From contig ML682005.1 in the NCBI GenBank assembly GCA_007922195.1, forward strand, positions 31,687,777 through 31,751,776: a DNA stretch of 64,000 bases. The letters run 5' to 3'. Origin of the DNA: Podocnemis expansa (taxonomy: Eukaryota > Chordata > Testudines > Podocnemididae). Shown one piece after another: positions 21,549 to 33,410 of this stretch. The position numbers were made by a program, and so were the translations under genes. Under the pieces are notes generated by a model. That model had not been told where the DNA came from. It did not search any database and saw nothing but the letters and a program-made list of their open reading frames with translations. Positions within the stretch are counted from its first letter, which is position 1. Every line of letters begins with the position of its first letter.

Positions 21549-23960
21549 GATACTCCCAAGATCCAGGACTTAAGAGATGGAAAACCTCAATAAGCTTCAT
21601 ATGCTACATGCACCCAATCTTCAGCTTGTGCAAACTGGCAGAGGTCTTTTAAAGTAAACTATAAGAAGCTGATTTATAAAACTAAATGATCAAGCTCTTG
21701 TGGGTGAAGTGAGAACCATGTAAAAATCTGATAAAATGCATGTGCACACCACCTGAAGAACTGATAGGGACCTGCTTAACCCAGAATTAGCTCCTTTCTT
21801 TTTCCCTGGGATTGGGCTTTCTTGTTATTAACACTGGTGGATGTTCCAGTTCATCTTTCCCCAGGTAGAGGCTAAAATTAGACAAGAACCAGTGACATGT
21901 TGTTTTTCACTCCACCTACTTGATGAGTTCCATGAAATGGGAACTGAGAGCAGGAATGTTAGAGTGCTATGTTTGGTCCACTAAACAGACCTGTTTCTGA
22001 GATGTATTTAACTCTCAAAACATCTGCTGGCATTAATGTCTTCAGCGGGTATGCAAGACAGAGCTTTATAGACAGACAATGTTGAGGTGTCTAAAAGGCA
22101 CCATTATTAGTGTTGTTTGGCCAGTTGACCATATGATTTATGCTTCCCTAATTGGCATCTATTTCTTGCTTTTGAATAAGTTCTCAACAATTATAGTAAT
22201 GATGTTGAAAGCTCCAGTCTCTTGCCACTATTAAAATTAATACACTGACTTCATTTATAATCATGACCTTTCTCAAATGTATTGTTACCTGTTCTATTTA
22301 CTAAATCATGGACTTATAATTTATTTGTTTGTTGTAACCATACGGCAACCTGAAAATAATACTGCATAGGCTAAGGAAGATGAACAAGCTGACTGGCAAG
22401 TGAATAAAAATATTTGAAAAATAGCAAATCATGGATGTGAAAAAGGGAGCAAAAATTAGACCATAGTTAGTGACAGCAAGTAATATGAACATATGAGCCC
22501 TCATTTAATGACAAATGACATTGTTTGCACAGTGAGGAATATGGATTTGTACAAAAATGTACAGATTTTGCTTGCCAAAGAGAATCTCTTTTTTATGAGA
22601 CTTTGAACCTAATTCATCTCAGTCTTTGCACCTTCTACAAAAAATATAAATATTTAAATATAAATAAACAAAAAAACCAGTCAATTATATCCAATTTGCA
22701 CAGATATAAATTACCACAAAAAGCAACGAAGTGGAAAGTAAGGCAGCATACATTTAAAGTGGATACTTTTTAATATCCAGAAAAATATATGGCTGGCAGA
22801 AAAGCACCAAATTAAGTAAAACCGGTCTTTTAGTAAAAGGAAGAAAAGAATGTAGGGTATTTGTTTATTGCCACTTTAAAAGACCAATTCACAGTCTTTG
22901 CAGCCAACTCTCTTTTTCTGCAGACCAGATATAATCACACATACAATACTTGGATATTCACATACAAATCTTTCACAGGAGAGTTAATAGTGATAACATT
23001 CTAATATCTTCTTGCATTCAACAGGAGCAAGAGAACTCACAGGGCAAGCAACTCAAACAGGTGGGATAGCCATGTTTTCTTGGCTTCAGAGTTTTAATGC
23101 AAAGACTATGCATGCAAATGTTTTAAATGTTTATAGTATTTTTATGGCAATAGTCTTCAGTTCTCTTCTGCCTTCCACTACTCCACATATATCTTGCCCT
23201 TCACTCTCAAAGTTGCACTTGTGATCATTCTTCTTCAGCCCACAACTCAGCCCTCTTTGTGTTTTCTCACATCTTGTTGGTCTATTTGCTCTTTTCTTCC
23301 TCTACGTTTCCACTTATTGCCTTGCTTCTTGTAAGCATTGTATCTGTCATTTCCTTCCACACATTGGAGCCATGTACAGAATCATTGCATGACCCAAGAC
23401 TGGCTATAACAGTGGAATTGTTCCTTCTAACCCTCAAATGGGCAAACAAAGGGGCATCCTCTGCACAGTGTGACATCACACATATGGTGAGTGCAAATTT
23501 ATGCTATGTGTCAGGTGCTTTTTGCATGCATCTGTACAATTGTATGCCTGACTAAATCTGTCATGGCATGCAAACATTCTTCTACTCGAGCCACTTTATT
23601 TTCTAGGAGCTATAAAGGAGATGAAGATCACATGGTTGCTGCTTGGTCCTGAATGAGAAAATAATTTCATTGAGGATCTGTAACAAGAAGCATTTTCAGC
23701 TTTGCCTGACATTATTTCTTCTACTCCAGTTGCTTGTTGAACTTCAGCACAGAGTTTAGCATATGCTGACTTGTATGAAACATTGTTTTTCATATTTAAT
23801 TTTACTTTCCTATTCCCTTGAGAGCCCAGTAGGCTACCTCTGCCTTCTTTCATTGCTTGACTGGTTGGCTTTCATTCTCTGTCTTTAAGGCATATCCCTT
23901 GCGAATAATATTCTTCAGTTCTATAACATCTTTCAGCACAACTTATTGCATTAATTAATT
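21549..23960. other. No recognisable gene
   Basis: AT-rich DNA of mixed composition. Open stretches at 23012-23555 and 22525-22773 have no family features. Confidence 0.4.
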
Positions 23961-23964
23961 AATT

Positions 23965-24095
23965 CTCAAAATTGCCAGACAAAATAGATATCTGCATTAT
24001 TGCCTCTGCTTTATAAATGAGGACACCAATACAGAAGAGTGACTTACCCAAAATCATACAGCCATGCATTTCCAGAGGTTGGTGTTATATCCATG
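23965..24095 (-). mobile_element. MIR-type SINE fragment
   Basis: Read along the plus strand it matches the order of a MIR in reverse: TTATAAATGAGGACACCAAT, GTGACTTACCCAAAATCATA and then a worn end. MIR is an old tRNA-derived SINE with a conserved core. The next 340 bases (to about 24440) hold nothing I recognise. Confidence 0.65.
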
Positions 24096-24439
24096 CTTTT
24101 CTTTGTTTACACCTAAATATTTCTTGGAGAAACAATAAGAAGAGGAGAGCAAGAATCATATAGGTAATAATTTCATCTACAGATGTAGGCCTTTATTTAT
24201 CATGGTACTCAAGCACATGACTACCTTTAAGCAGATGGTAGTCTCATTGAAGGCAACAGGACTGCTTATAAGCTTAAAGATAGGCAGGAAACTTAAATAT
24301 CTTGCTTATCTGGGACCTTCATTTATTCATTTATTTCCCTTTGTGGATTGTCTTTTAGGGAGTTGATTTTATCAAGTTTATTTGCTATTGGAAATTAGTT
24401 GTCAAATATTATTTCTGCAAATAATTTCTTTGCTTGGTT

Positions 24440-26700
24440 TTGATGGTGAGGATGGCTTGGCTGTACTGGGAGGGAAATGTACAGCTCCTGGGAAGGAGAC
24501 ATTATGCCCAGGTGTACTGGGATCTACATGTTCTAGTTGTAGGCCAGGTGCCCACATCCCCTTACGGGCCTCCTTATAGGGTGCTTGTCTGTGAGTCTTT
24601 CCCGCCATAACACCCCTCAGGTGGGTGGTGGCTACTGTTCTGGACTCTACTCTGGGTCATGCTGATGAAGGCAACAGTCTCTAATCTGGGAAGTAGGGTG
24701 GTAAGCATTACTGTCCCTGGCCCTTGAAGGGGCCAGGCAGATAAGATACAATAATCTTATGAATAGGATTCGGGAAGAACTAGCAAGGTTCTAGGTGTGG
24801 GGAAAGAGGAGCTCCCATCACAAGCCAGAAGCGAGGAGGTGGGTGGCTGCTTCCTGACCCAACTCCACTGTGTCTCAGCCCAGGACTTGACCTGGTGTTG
24901 GCTCATCCGGGACTTGGTCAGTGGGGTCCAAACCACAACATGCTGGCACGGCCTCTGAGCCAGCCTGCCCTGAGTAGGGTTCCTGTCTCCAGCCCAAGTC
25001 CCATTCCGGGGTCGCTACTTCAGATAGGGAGTAGGTAGGTTCCGAAATGCAACACACCGGTCCCTTCCCCAATTCAGTCTCCTGGACACGGGTGCCCTCA
25101 CTGCCCCGTCTCCCCATTCCATTTAGGGCCCGAGGTACCTGTGGTCTTCTTCCAGTTTTTTGGGATAGCATCCCCATGGTAGATTCGCGAGCTCCTTGGG
25201 GTGGTTGTTGGGATCCTGAAGGGCTAGTGTAACCTGCTAGAGTGGGCTCAAATTCATTCAATTGCCCCTCTCCAGTGCCTCACAGAGAAAACCCCTGATG
25301 AAAGCAACTGGAGAGCCAGGATCCAGTTGTTAAAAGGACTCACAGTGAAGACTGCTCAGAGTTTCCATCCCACATTAAACTATTACTCAACAGAAACATA
25401 ACAATGAACTTTATTAACTAACTAAACACACCTTATCCTAAAGAACCATGATACATTTAAACAAAACAGTAAGAAACCCAAGAGTCCCAAAGTTATCTCA
25501 GTTGCAGTCTTTTAAGTCCTTGGGGCTTGAATGCTGAACGCAAGCAGTCCTCATCCTCTCTAGCTGCAGGAATCTTCAGGCAGATGCCATGCAGTCCTTT
25601 CTTCCTCCTGTGTAGCCAGCACCATGCAATCAAGTCACTGGCCAGCCAGCTCTCAGTTCCACTGCAGACAACTCCTCTGCAAAGCAGTCGAAAGCTGGGA
25701 GAAAACATCCTGCAGTCCACTCCTGCTCAGCTCCTTTCACTGAGTCCCTTAGCCAATGTCCTCTGCAGCTCTCTGTTTGCTCCTCTCCAGGCTTCTCTTC
25801 TCAGGCTTCTCCCTGGGCATGTAACTCCAGCAAGACAATACAACTTGTGGAGCATGCTCAGTGTGCTCCCACACCCTCTTACCAGAAGTTTCTGGGCTGC
25901 AAAATCTGCCCAGCAACGTAACCCAGCCATAAGGGTCCCTAAAAGAGATTGCACCTATTTAGGCACATGGGTTACACTAGCAAGCCAGATATGTCTTCCA
26001 CAGAGGGGAGTTCCTTTAAGTCACAGCAGGCTTGCCCAATGTCAGCGTCACTAGCCAGGGGGAGCTCCTCTAGATCATTGGTAACAGACAGGTAGATGGG
26101 GGCTGCCTCCAAGTCGGGGGCTGGTGCCAGGCTGGGGAGCTCTTGAGTCTTGGCTGAGTCAGCTCCCTGGGTGGACTGCCCCGGCAGTCCTGGAGCTGGC
26201 AGCTCCCTTTGGCCTTCCAGCCCCCTGGGCATGGCCAGGCTTCTGGTCTGCCAGGCCTTCCACGGGGGTTCTCCTGGACCTTCTAAGCAGGCCCCTGGTT
26301 CCCAGGGTGTTGGTCGGCTCTCCACAGGCCAGGCCTTCCATCAGGGCTCTGCTGGGATGTCCACGCAGCTGTCTGGTCTCCACTGTGTGGGCAGATTCTC
26401 CACTGGGCCGGTCTCCGGCTGGGCCTGTGAAGCGAGCAAAGGGAGCTCCTTCACCTTGGGCTGCCAAGCCCTCACTGAGCTCCATGGCTTGCCTCTTATA
26501 TTTCCTTTCCTGCCCTCTTGTCTCTTATCAGACTGACAGGTTGCACCTGCCCCGCTCCTGGAAGGGCAGAGTGGCCCTACCTGCCTGTTGTTAGGGGAGG
26601 TCATTTTGTCTCTGTATATAAGGGTGTCCATCTTGCCCCCTTATATACAGGAGTCCATCTCTCCCTCTTACACTCGTGCCTTAAAGTACATGTTGAAAAA
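24440..26700 (-). mobile_element. LTR-like or retroelement leader sequence, family unassigned
   Basis: GC-rich block read best on the minus strand. It has TATATAAGG-like words near 26615-26650, an open stretch of 117 codons at 25972-26325 rich in Glu, Leu and Pro, and a poly(A) signal in GTTAATAAAGTTC near 25412-25425, followed by a GC-poorer tail and a second GC-rich part. The layout suggests the promoter-to-poly(A) region of an LTR element with an unusual leader. No gag, protease or RT motif is visible, and no target duplication was found. Confidence 0.35.
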
Positions 26701-26829
26701 CTCCTAGGGGAGACAGAGAGGCTTCTCTTACTCTCATTGGCCCACTCTCATTGGCCCATTGGCTCTCAGCTTCTCTCCCCATCCACTTTAAAGTCTTTCC
26801 AGGCAGCCAGGGACTAGCTTTCTGCAATT

Positions 26830-27053
26830 GGCACTTAAAGACTAACAAATGTATTTATTCCATGAGCTTTCATGGGAGAAAATCTCATTTTCTTAGACAC
26901 TTTGAAGACAGGGGAACTTCATCTTCAAAGCATCTGATGAAGTGGGATTTTCTCCCATGAAAGCTCATGCAATAAATAAATTTGTTAGCCCTTAAGTGCC
27001 ACAGGACTCCTTGTTTGCTTTACTGAATTAGACTAACATGGCTGCCCCTTTGG
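26830..27053 (+). mobile_element. Penelope-like repeat with 14-bp target duplication
   Basis: Flanked by a perfect 14-bp duplication, AGCTTTCTGCAATT, at 26816-26829 and 27054-27067. The right part reads CATCTGATGAAGTGGGATTT, CTCCCATGAAAGCTCATGC, AATAAATTTGTTAGCCC, GTGCCACAGGACTCCTTG and GACTAACATGGCTGCCCC. The left part is an inverted copy of the middle (AAGACTAACAAATG, GAGCTTTCATGGGAG). Other copies share the CTAACACGGCTGC end but vary at the other end, which fits 5' truncation during target-primed reverse transcription. Assignment to Penelope-like elements is inference from structure. Confidence 0.75.
26934..26970 (+). ncRNA. Hammerhead-ribozyme-like core
   Basis: CTGATGA (26934-26940) is followed by AGTGGGA, a TTTTC loop, TCCCAT and then GAAA (26959-26962). 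GUGGGA and UCCCAU can pair as stem II with one extra A, and GC..GC around 26963-26970 can form the two-pair stem III known from Penelope-type hammerheads. The expected UH cleavage site after stem III reads AA here, so this copy is probably inactive. Hammerhead ribozymes are known in Penelope-like elements; the match here is by eye. Confidence 0.35.
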
Positions 27054-27067
27054 AGCTTTCTGCAATT

Positions 27068-28605
27068 TTTTTCTTCCTCCCTCCTTGTAGTTGAAATATG
27101 TTCAGCTGTGCTTCCAGGATACTGTAAATCTGTATGTTTTGGGAATTAGGAAGAAATATTTTCTATTGGGCAAATTGGCTTGAGCTCAAGGATTCTTCAC
27201 CTTCCTCACAACTTTGTGGAAACTCAGTTTAGGTTAACAAGAGTAAGAGTGGGAATTTTAACATTAGGAGCAATGTAGGAATATTAATTTATCACAACTT
27301 GGGGTCAACATTCTATGAAAATAAAGGCTAAAAGACCCAGCTTCCAGAAACAAATAAGACTCATGATATGGTTGGTGACCTTCTTCCCACAAGGAGAAAG
27401 AGAAACCTGAAATCTTTGCAAACTGAATTCCCCCTTGATAAGAAAATTCAGAAGTGTGCTCAGAATTAGACTGAAGAGTATCTTCCCTGAGTTTTTGTTC
27501 ATAGGTTGTGACCTCTTTAACCTCACACTGGACCCAGTTAAATACATAGTGTATTAAAAAGAATGGCCAAATAGTGCCCCTTCCCATAGTAAAGTTAGTA
27601 AAGTTTGTCTACCTTTCATTCATACACATGTCCTGATCAACCTTGGATTGTTAATTATTTGCCAATAATTTATTATGAATATACAGTATCTGAAGTTTAA
27701 GCTGTTTGGGTTAGTCTAGCCTGAACATGTAGTTCTTGGAATCAGGTTTCTGACAAAAATATTTATCATTAGTTCAGAATTCATTTTAGGAATAAATGGT
27801 ATAAAATGTATTATTTCTACTCACTGTTGCCAGTAAACTTGTTCATTTTCAGTAGCTGTGGAAAAGAACATATGAAGAGGACAGGAATGTAATAGAATCC
27901 AAATCCATTTGTTATTTTCACAGAAAATTTGCTGAGATATTCAGCCAGTTCTAAACCCAGCACCAGCTAAGTGAGACATTGATTCTTAAATTCAGTTCAA
28001 TACATGTGCAGGCTCTGAAGGAAACAAAATAATAATAGGCCTTCACCCAGGATTGATTTACTACAAAGAGAGTGGTAACAAGGAGCATGCTTTCATGCAA
28101 ATTCTTGCTTTAAAGTCCAAAGATGTTTGGTCTCTTATGACCAAAAGAGAATCTAGAGAATGCCAATTTGCATAATGAAAAGTAAAGTATGGAGCTCTAA
28201 GAGCTGGGTACATAGAAAAAACTGATCTTTGATCAAAATGCAACTAGCTAGGGGGGCATGAGAGAAAATTCTGTATAGATAAATTAGTAGGAGAAATCTG
28301 AGGGGTGAGCTTGTATGTATTTCTCCAATGGTGCTACCATTAAAGTAAATCATCCTGACTCCAAAAAATACTCTTTTACTGGATCTGAATTGCCAAGTGC
28401 TGCAAATCATGCCCCTTCACCTTACTGTCCTTGATTAAAAAGCTGACAGTGCAAAGCCAAGTGATGAGCAATCCGCACACATTTTTAGCCACAGTACAGC
28501 TTTTAAATGTAGTTTAAGCCTTTTGGCTATTTGCTGAGTCTGTAAGAGTTCAGAGGAAATGTATGCTAGATTCCAACTGTGGAGTTAAACTCTATTTCAG
28601 ACAAG
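27068..28605. other. No recognisable feature
   Basis: AT-rich DNA without a supported gene or a repeat I can name. Confidence 0.4.
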
Positions 28606-28785
28606 TTCCAGAGGAGTAGCTATGTTCATCTAGTTCAGCAAAACAAACAAAGAGTCTTGTAGCACTTTTAAAGACATGTATTTATTTATTGTATGAGCTT
28701 TCATGGGACAGATCTGCCAAAGTGGGGGCTCATGTGATAAATAAGTTGGTTAGTCTTTAAAAATGCCACAAGACTTCTTGTTTGT
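28606..28785 (-). mobile_element. Penelope-like repeat copy
   Basis: Contains GTAGCTATGTTCATCTAGTT, AAGAGTCTTGTAGCACTTTT, GAGCTTTCATGGGACAG and then, inverted, TTAGTCTTTAAAAATGCCAC. Same foldback layout as the copies at 6.4 and 26.8 kb. No clear target duplication remains. Confidence 0.7.
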
Positions 28786-29034
28786 AGCTCTGCAGTTACC
28801 TTTCTTTCCATGCTCTGTAGTACAGATACTGATTTTGGTTGGAATATTTTAATCACTCAAGCTCTGATTCTACACCACCTTCTCCCTGGTACTGTTATTT
28901 ACCTAGGGGTATAGAGAGTAAACAGTGGGTGTAAAATATTACATAATCAGAGAGTGGTAGTATTTCACACCAAGCTTGGACAGCTGTAAATGGCTACAAA
29001 AGGTGAGAAGCATTGTAGAATTGTGCCCTCAGTA

Positions 29035-30210
29035 TATGTCAGAACCTTCACTTGGTTCGTGCAAAAGAAGAACTCAAGATCTTTTCGGGGGAAAAAGGTA
29101 ATATGCCGTCTTTATTGAAAATACAAGATATTGATTCAACATACACACATACAGACACGGAGTCCTGCTATGATGTTATAGTTCCCCATCTGTAGCTCAT
29201 GCCAGTCCAATGGCCAGTTGGACCAGCTGTGAGAGATGGAATTGAGTTCCAGTCAGTCACAATTCTGAGACTTCAAGTCTGAGGTGGGACAAGCCCAGAG
29301 TTCGTTGGCAGGAGCATCCCCTTTTTATGATAAATCCTTTACATGCAACTCTATGGGTATGTTTCCACACATTTCTTTTAAATCAAAATAACACTTGCTA
29401 TTTCGATTTAAAAAAGATTAGGTCCACACAATGTGTTCTTGTTTCAAAATGATGAGCTCCGTCATTTCGAAACAAGAGATGTTACTTCAAAATAGCTTAA
29501 ACCTACTTTAATTCGAATCATCTGTTAAAGCAAAACAGTTATTTTGAAATAACGCCATTCAGACGTGTTATTTCGAAATAATGCTTATTTTGAATTAACA
29601 CTTTTGCCCTTCTCCTTCTCAGGGTGCCTTCCTTTTTATATATATTGGGTGGGGGCATTGCTCAGGGAGGGGGCCATGTTGCCACACCTCCCATGGTACC
29701 CCTCTCCCTGATTCAAAATAGCAAGTCCTGTGTCTGGACTTGCTATTTTGATTTGAGGTTTTTGCTTATTTCAATTTACGTTAATTCAAAATAATGATTT
29801 TATTTCAAATTAACTTATTTTGAATTAACTTATTTCAAAATAAGCATCTGTGTGTGGACATAGCTTACAGGTTTTGAATTGTCATTGTTTAGTTATTCAC
29901 AGGTGTTACGTTCCCATCAGAGCTGCTTCCTGAAGCACAATCAGCCTTTCAGTAATGACCCTTGCAGCAGGTGGTCCCAGGAGCTGTCTCACAGGTTTTA
30001 ATGTAGTTTCATTATCTCAGGATGTTTTCCTCCAGGGTGCCTGCCTTGGCTCCAAGGTTGTCTATCTGCTCTTTGATTCATCACCAGACCAGACTGGTAT
30101 CAGGGAGTCACAGCATAGTTTGCCTTTATCAGATGTTTTGTATATACACATTGCTTACTCATATACAAATCATGAAATAGAACAAGTTAACAAAGAACAA
30201 TTTTATCCAG
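29035..30210 (-). mobile_element. Solo-LTR-like sequence, interrupted by a MITE
   Basis: On the minus strand it starts near TGTGACTCTGGATAAA, has a TATA-like CATAAAAAGGGG near 29318-29330, a poly(A) signal TTCAATAAAGACGG near 29110, and a U5-like end GAAGGTTCTGACA at 29037. Without the inserted MITE (29355-29864) it would be about 660 bases, a normal LTR length. I see no gag or pol beside it, which fits a solo LTR. The flanking duplication could not be established. Confidence 0.5.
29355..29864. mobile_element. Harbinger-like MITE inside the LTR-like sequence
   Basis: Starts GGGTATGTTTCCACAC and ends GTGTGGACATAGCT. Outer arms are TTTCGAAATAA and TTTTGAATTAA words. The centre (29605-29710) carries CAGGGTGCCTTCCT, a TATATAT stretch, GGGGGCCATGTTGCCACAC. 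The same centre occurs in the MITE at 45.4 kb, so both belong to one subfamily of about 510 bp. Confidence 0.8.
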
Positions 30211-30739
30211 AGTCACAACATAATGATAGCAAGCAAATAAGATAGTAAAATAATGTGAGATAATGTTTTTTTTCTAAAAACAGGGTGCTATACATTGTTA
30301 TGCTAAGGAAGAGAGGTAACAGTGAATTCCTTTGCACTGCTTTCTAGGGAAAAGGTTACATAGACAGAATACAGTCAGTTAACTGAAGAATACAGAAGAT
30401 GTGAACAATTCACATATAAGTTTCCAACAATTTCCAGACTGCTAGAACTTCAGGAAGTCATCATGTTGCCTCCCACAGGTCTGGACTAGGACATATTATT
30501 GTTGTTGTTCTACCTACTGTTTTTGAAAAAAAGGAACAGTGCCAAACCTGAAAGACAGGAAGAGACTGGGGTGAAATGACCCAGGTTGCTGAGGCTGCTA
30601 ATTGCATTTCAGGGTAAATTCCATTTAACAAAAGTGTGAATAAGAAACCTTTCTTCCACTCAGCCATCATTTTTTATAAACTTCCTGCTCACAAGCTTCT
30701 AGGGGTAAGTCACCTCCCCATTACAAACATAATACCTCC
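30211..30739. other. No recognisable feature
   Basis: AT-rich spacer between the LTR-like sequence and a LINE fragment. Confidence 0.4.
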
Positions 30740-31170
30740 AGCTTCATCGCTGCCTGCAACGGCTGCTACCTCAGTGAACGACTCCTCTAGTAATCATCCA
30801 ATTCCTTGCTCTAGCCACTGGTGCCAATTGATCAGTGCTCTACTTCTCCTGCATGCTGATAGTATCCTGGATGCTTCTCAGTTAGGCTGTAGGCCAGAAC
30901 ACAGTCCAGATAGAGCATTTATTGCTCTGATACCTAACCTCCACCTCTCCACAGAAAAGAAAGCATGTTGATACTCATCCTACTGGATATCTATGGCATT
31001 TAAGATCACAAGTCACCAAATACTCCTGCTCTACCTTCAAAACTATGTGAGTGGAACTGCCATGACGGTGCTTATATCCTTTCCTTTGGAATGAATCCAG
31101 ATGGCTCTTACAGGCATTTGTTCCTCTGTCTCCAACAGAGCCTGCTTAAGGGACAAGCCAGTGTGACACT
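30740..31170 (+). mobile_element. L2-like LINE fragment (reverse transcriptase)
   Basis: At 30860-30960 one frame reads LDASQLGCRPEHSPDRAFIA, which has the order of the L2-clade motif with GFRPGHSTETAL-type residues. A LLDI segment follows near 30985 where the LLDLSAAFD motif is expected, then SGTAMTVLISFL near 31050-31090. The parts are in order but in shifted frames with stops. Clade assignment is by motif style only. Confidence 0.55.
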
Positions 31171-31294
31171 GGCTCAGGGTACTGAAGCTTAGGGGTGCTG
31201 GTGCCAAAAATTGAAAGCTTGGCCCAGGAAAGGGTTGCCATGGAGACCCCCAGGGTCTCAACTTACAGCTCCCTGAGCTTGCTGGGACACAGGG

Positions 31295-31402
31295 CTATAA
31301 CTAGGGCAGGGAAAGCCGGAAAGCCCCGGGCTCCAAATTTTAGACGGCACCTCGCAGCTTAAAGGGAACATTGGGCACCCTCTAAAATTTGCCCTAGTTA
31401 CG
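31295..31402. mobile_element. Small foldback element
   Basis: CTATAACTAGGGCA at the left and TGCCCTAGTTACG at the right form an inverted pair about 108 bases apart, and AAATTTTAGA in the middle is also mirrored by TCTAAAATTT. Possibly the end of a larger transposon. It shares an AATGTTCCCT(T/C)TAAGC word (minus strand, near 31360-31378) with the sequence right of 63953. Confidence 0.5.
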
Positions 31403-32050
31403 ATGAGTGGGTACCGTGGGAGGTCACTTCTCTAAGCATTGCCTCCTGGGAGGCTTTGTCTGCGGGGCCGTGCTGGGGGATGCTGTTTCTGGCCTGGCCG
31501 TGCTGCGGCTCCTGTGGGACCAGACCGTCCTGTGCCAGCAGCCTCTGCATCCTGACAGCAGAGAAGCCAGGCAGCAGGGAAAGTGCTGTGCCTGGGGACC
31601 CGACTGGCCGGCAGAGAAAACATCGTGCTGGGGAACCCAACCGCCCGGCAGGGAAAGCGCTCCACTGGGAGACCCTGCCAACCAATGGGGAAGGCGTCTT
31701 GCCAGGGCACTCGGTCAGGGGACCGGGGGAATCCCAGAGATGGCAGGGACTGTATCCCGCTCCCACCAATGGCTGCAGCTGGATTGGGGCCAAATTGGGC
31801 CTGTGCGTGCTTTTGAGGCTGCTTGCGACAGGTACCAACTTGTCTAGTTCTGGGCCTGCTGGGACATCATGGCCAGGCCAGGCCGGGCCTGCCACCATTG
31901 GGTCATGTGACTTTGCCCACTGCCAAGCGACTACTGGCATGGTCCCACCCATCCTGCCCTGTGGGTGCACTCCAGTTGCAGAGTCGGCGATGGGGGACGC
32001 AAAAGCAAAAGTTGGCTCAGGGAGCCAAAACTCCTTGAGCCAGCCTTGGT
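31403..32050. repeat. GC-rich block with a short minisatellite
   Basis: At about 31570-31690, three diverged units of 36-42 bases follow each other, each with GGCAG(G/A)GAAA and CTGGG(G/A)GACCC-like parts. Long open stretches on both strands (up to 228 codons) follow from the high GC content. They overlap one another in several frames and show no family motif, so I do not call them genes. Confidence 0.5.
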
Positions 32051-33410
32051 CTCCAAATCTTGTATCTGTGGAAATTCACAGTGCACAGTGCTTTCCTCTG
32101 TATCTTTCAACATTAATTAGTGACCCCTGGAGGAGTGGGTGAGACAAAGTCTGAAGTGCAAGCAGTATGTGAACAACACTATATCCCCTTTACATCAAAT
32201 TTAAACAGCCCCTTCTCCCAGTTTTCTCAACACCTAACTAAAATCATCATCTGGAAAAAGAGCAGCTGGCTAAAGCTGCAATCAGGCAAGACTGATGTGA
32301 AGCTAATAGGATGAGAGCGAAGCATGACAAAGAATTTGTCTCAGCCTGCATCTCCCACTATCTCATACATCTGCTCTGAGGTTGTTAAAATCATTCAGCT
32401 GCTCTTGTGAGATTTATCATTTGGGTCCAAAATCTTATGGGATTTGTGACCCTGCAGAATCCAACCCTGACCCTTCATTCAGATTTGACCTCCAACTCAA
32501 ACCTAGATCTGCATACTGACCCCTTGGACCATTTCATACTTGTACACAAGCAAAAGGGAAAACAAAAAGGTGGCCACAATGGTTTTGAGGAATTCCATGG
32601 GAGGGGAAAAAAAAAAGGAACAAGCTGCAGTGCTTTCCCAGAATATCAAATCCTGAAAATGCTTTTCTCTTCTATCTTGGTTTCTGTGCTGCCATAGGAA
32701 GCCATTGAAATCAGGGAAGGAATATCATGCTGTGAGTGAAAAGCAGCTTTGCCTGATATGGTTGGCATAGGAAAGAAGAAAACAGTGAAGTGATTAATCA
32801 ATAATACCATTGGGTTGCTTCACTTTTGGGAAGGGTCTGTGCTGCAATGGTCAGTTCTAGCTCTGAGTTTCCCTCTACCTTTAAAGGATGGTTTTGGTTA
32901 GGAAAATCTGAATACCTGGTTCTGCTTTTTTCTTTTAAATATGCTTTGGTATAAAATACAGCTGGAACTCAACTTCATGATCATGCTTCTATCTAAACCA
33001 ATATGTTTGTAAATATATTAATGCAGCATTAGGTACATTAGATTTCACTGCCTAAAATTGAACCAGCAGTTTCATATGAGGAATTATATGATTATATAGT
33101 GAAAGTTCACTCTGTAGTTAACATTTACTTACTTAGCCAGAGTTATTTCATTGTATTATAATTGCATTTTAAAAGACACCTTCAGCTGAGAATGAATTGC
33201 AGTCTGCCTTTGCAAAGTGTAAATTGCTAATTAAAATGATAACTGTTTGAATCTTCCAGGTGTATCTTAACTTACCTCTGAGTATAATTAAACAAACTAA
33301 ATGTTGTGGATAGACCTTTCAAAAAAAATGTCATCGTCAATTATCTCTCCTGGGAGAAAAAACTTTAATTATTGTAATTATTGTGAAATTTAGTAAATTG
33401 GGGGTTGACT
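32051..33410. other. No recognisable feature
   Basis: AT-rich DNA with no supported gene. A purine-rich GGGGAAAAAAAAAAGG run lies near 32607. Confidence 0.4.

Noticed and set aside
25527..26594. Plus-strand open stretches of 175 and 156 codons
   Set aside because: They lie opposite the minus-strand retroelement-like block and have proline/serine/leucine-rich composition expected from antisense GC-rich DNA.
31456..32142. A 228-codon open stretch on the plus strand
   Set aside because: Overlaps several other long open frames on both strands in a GC-rich minisatellite block; no family motif and no gene context.
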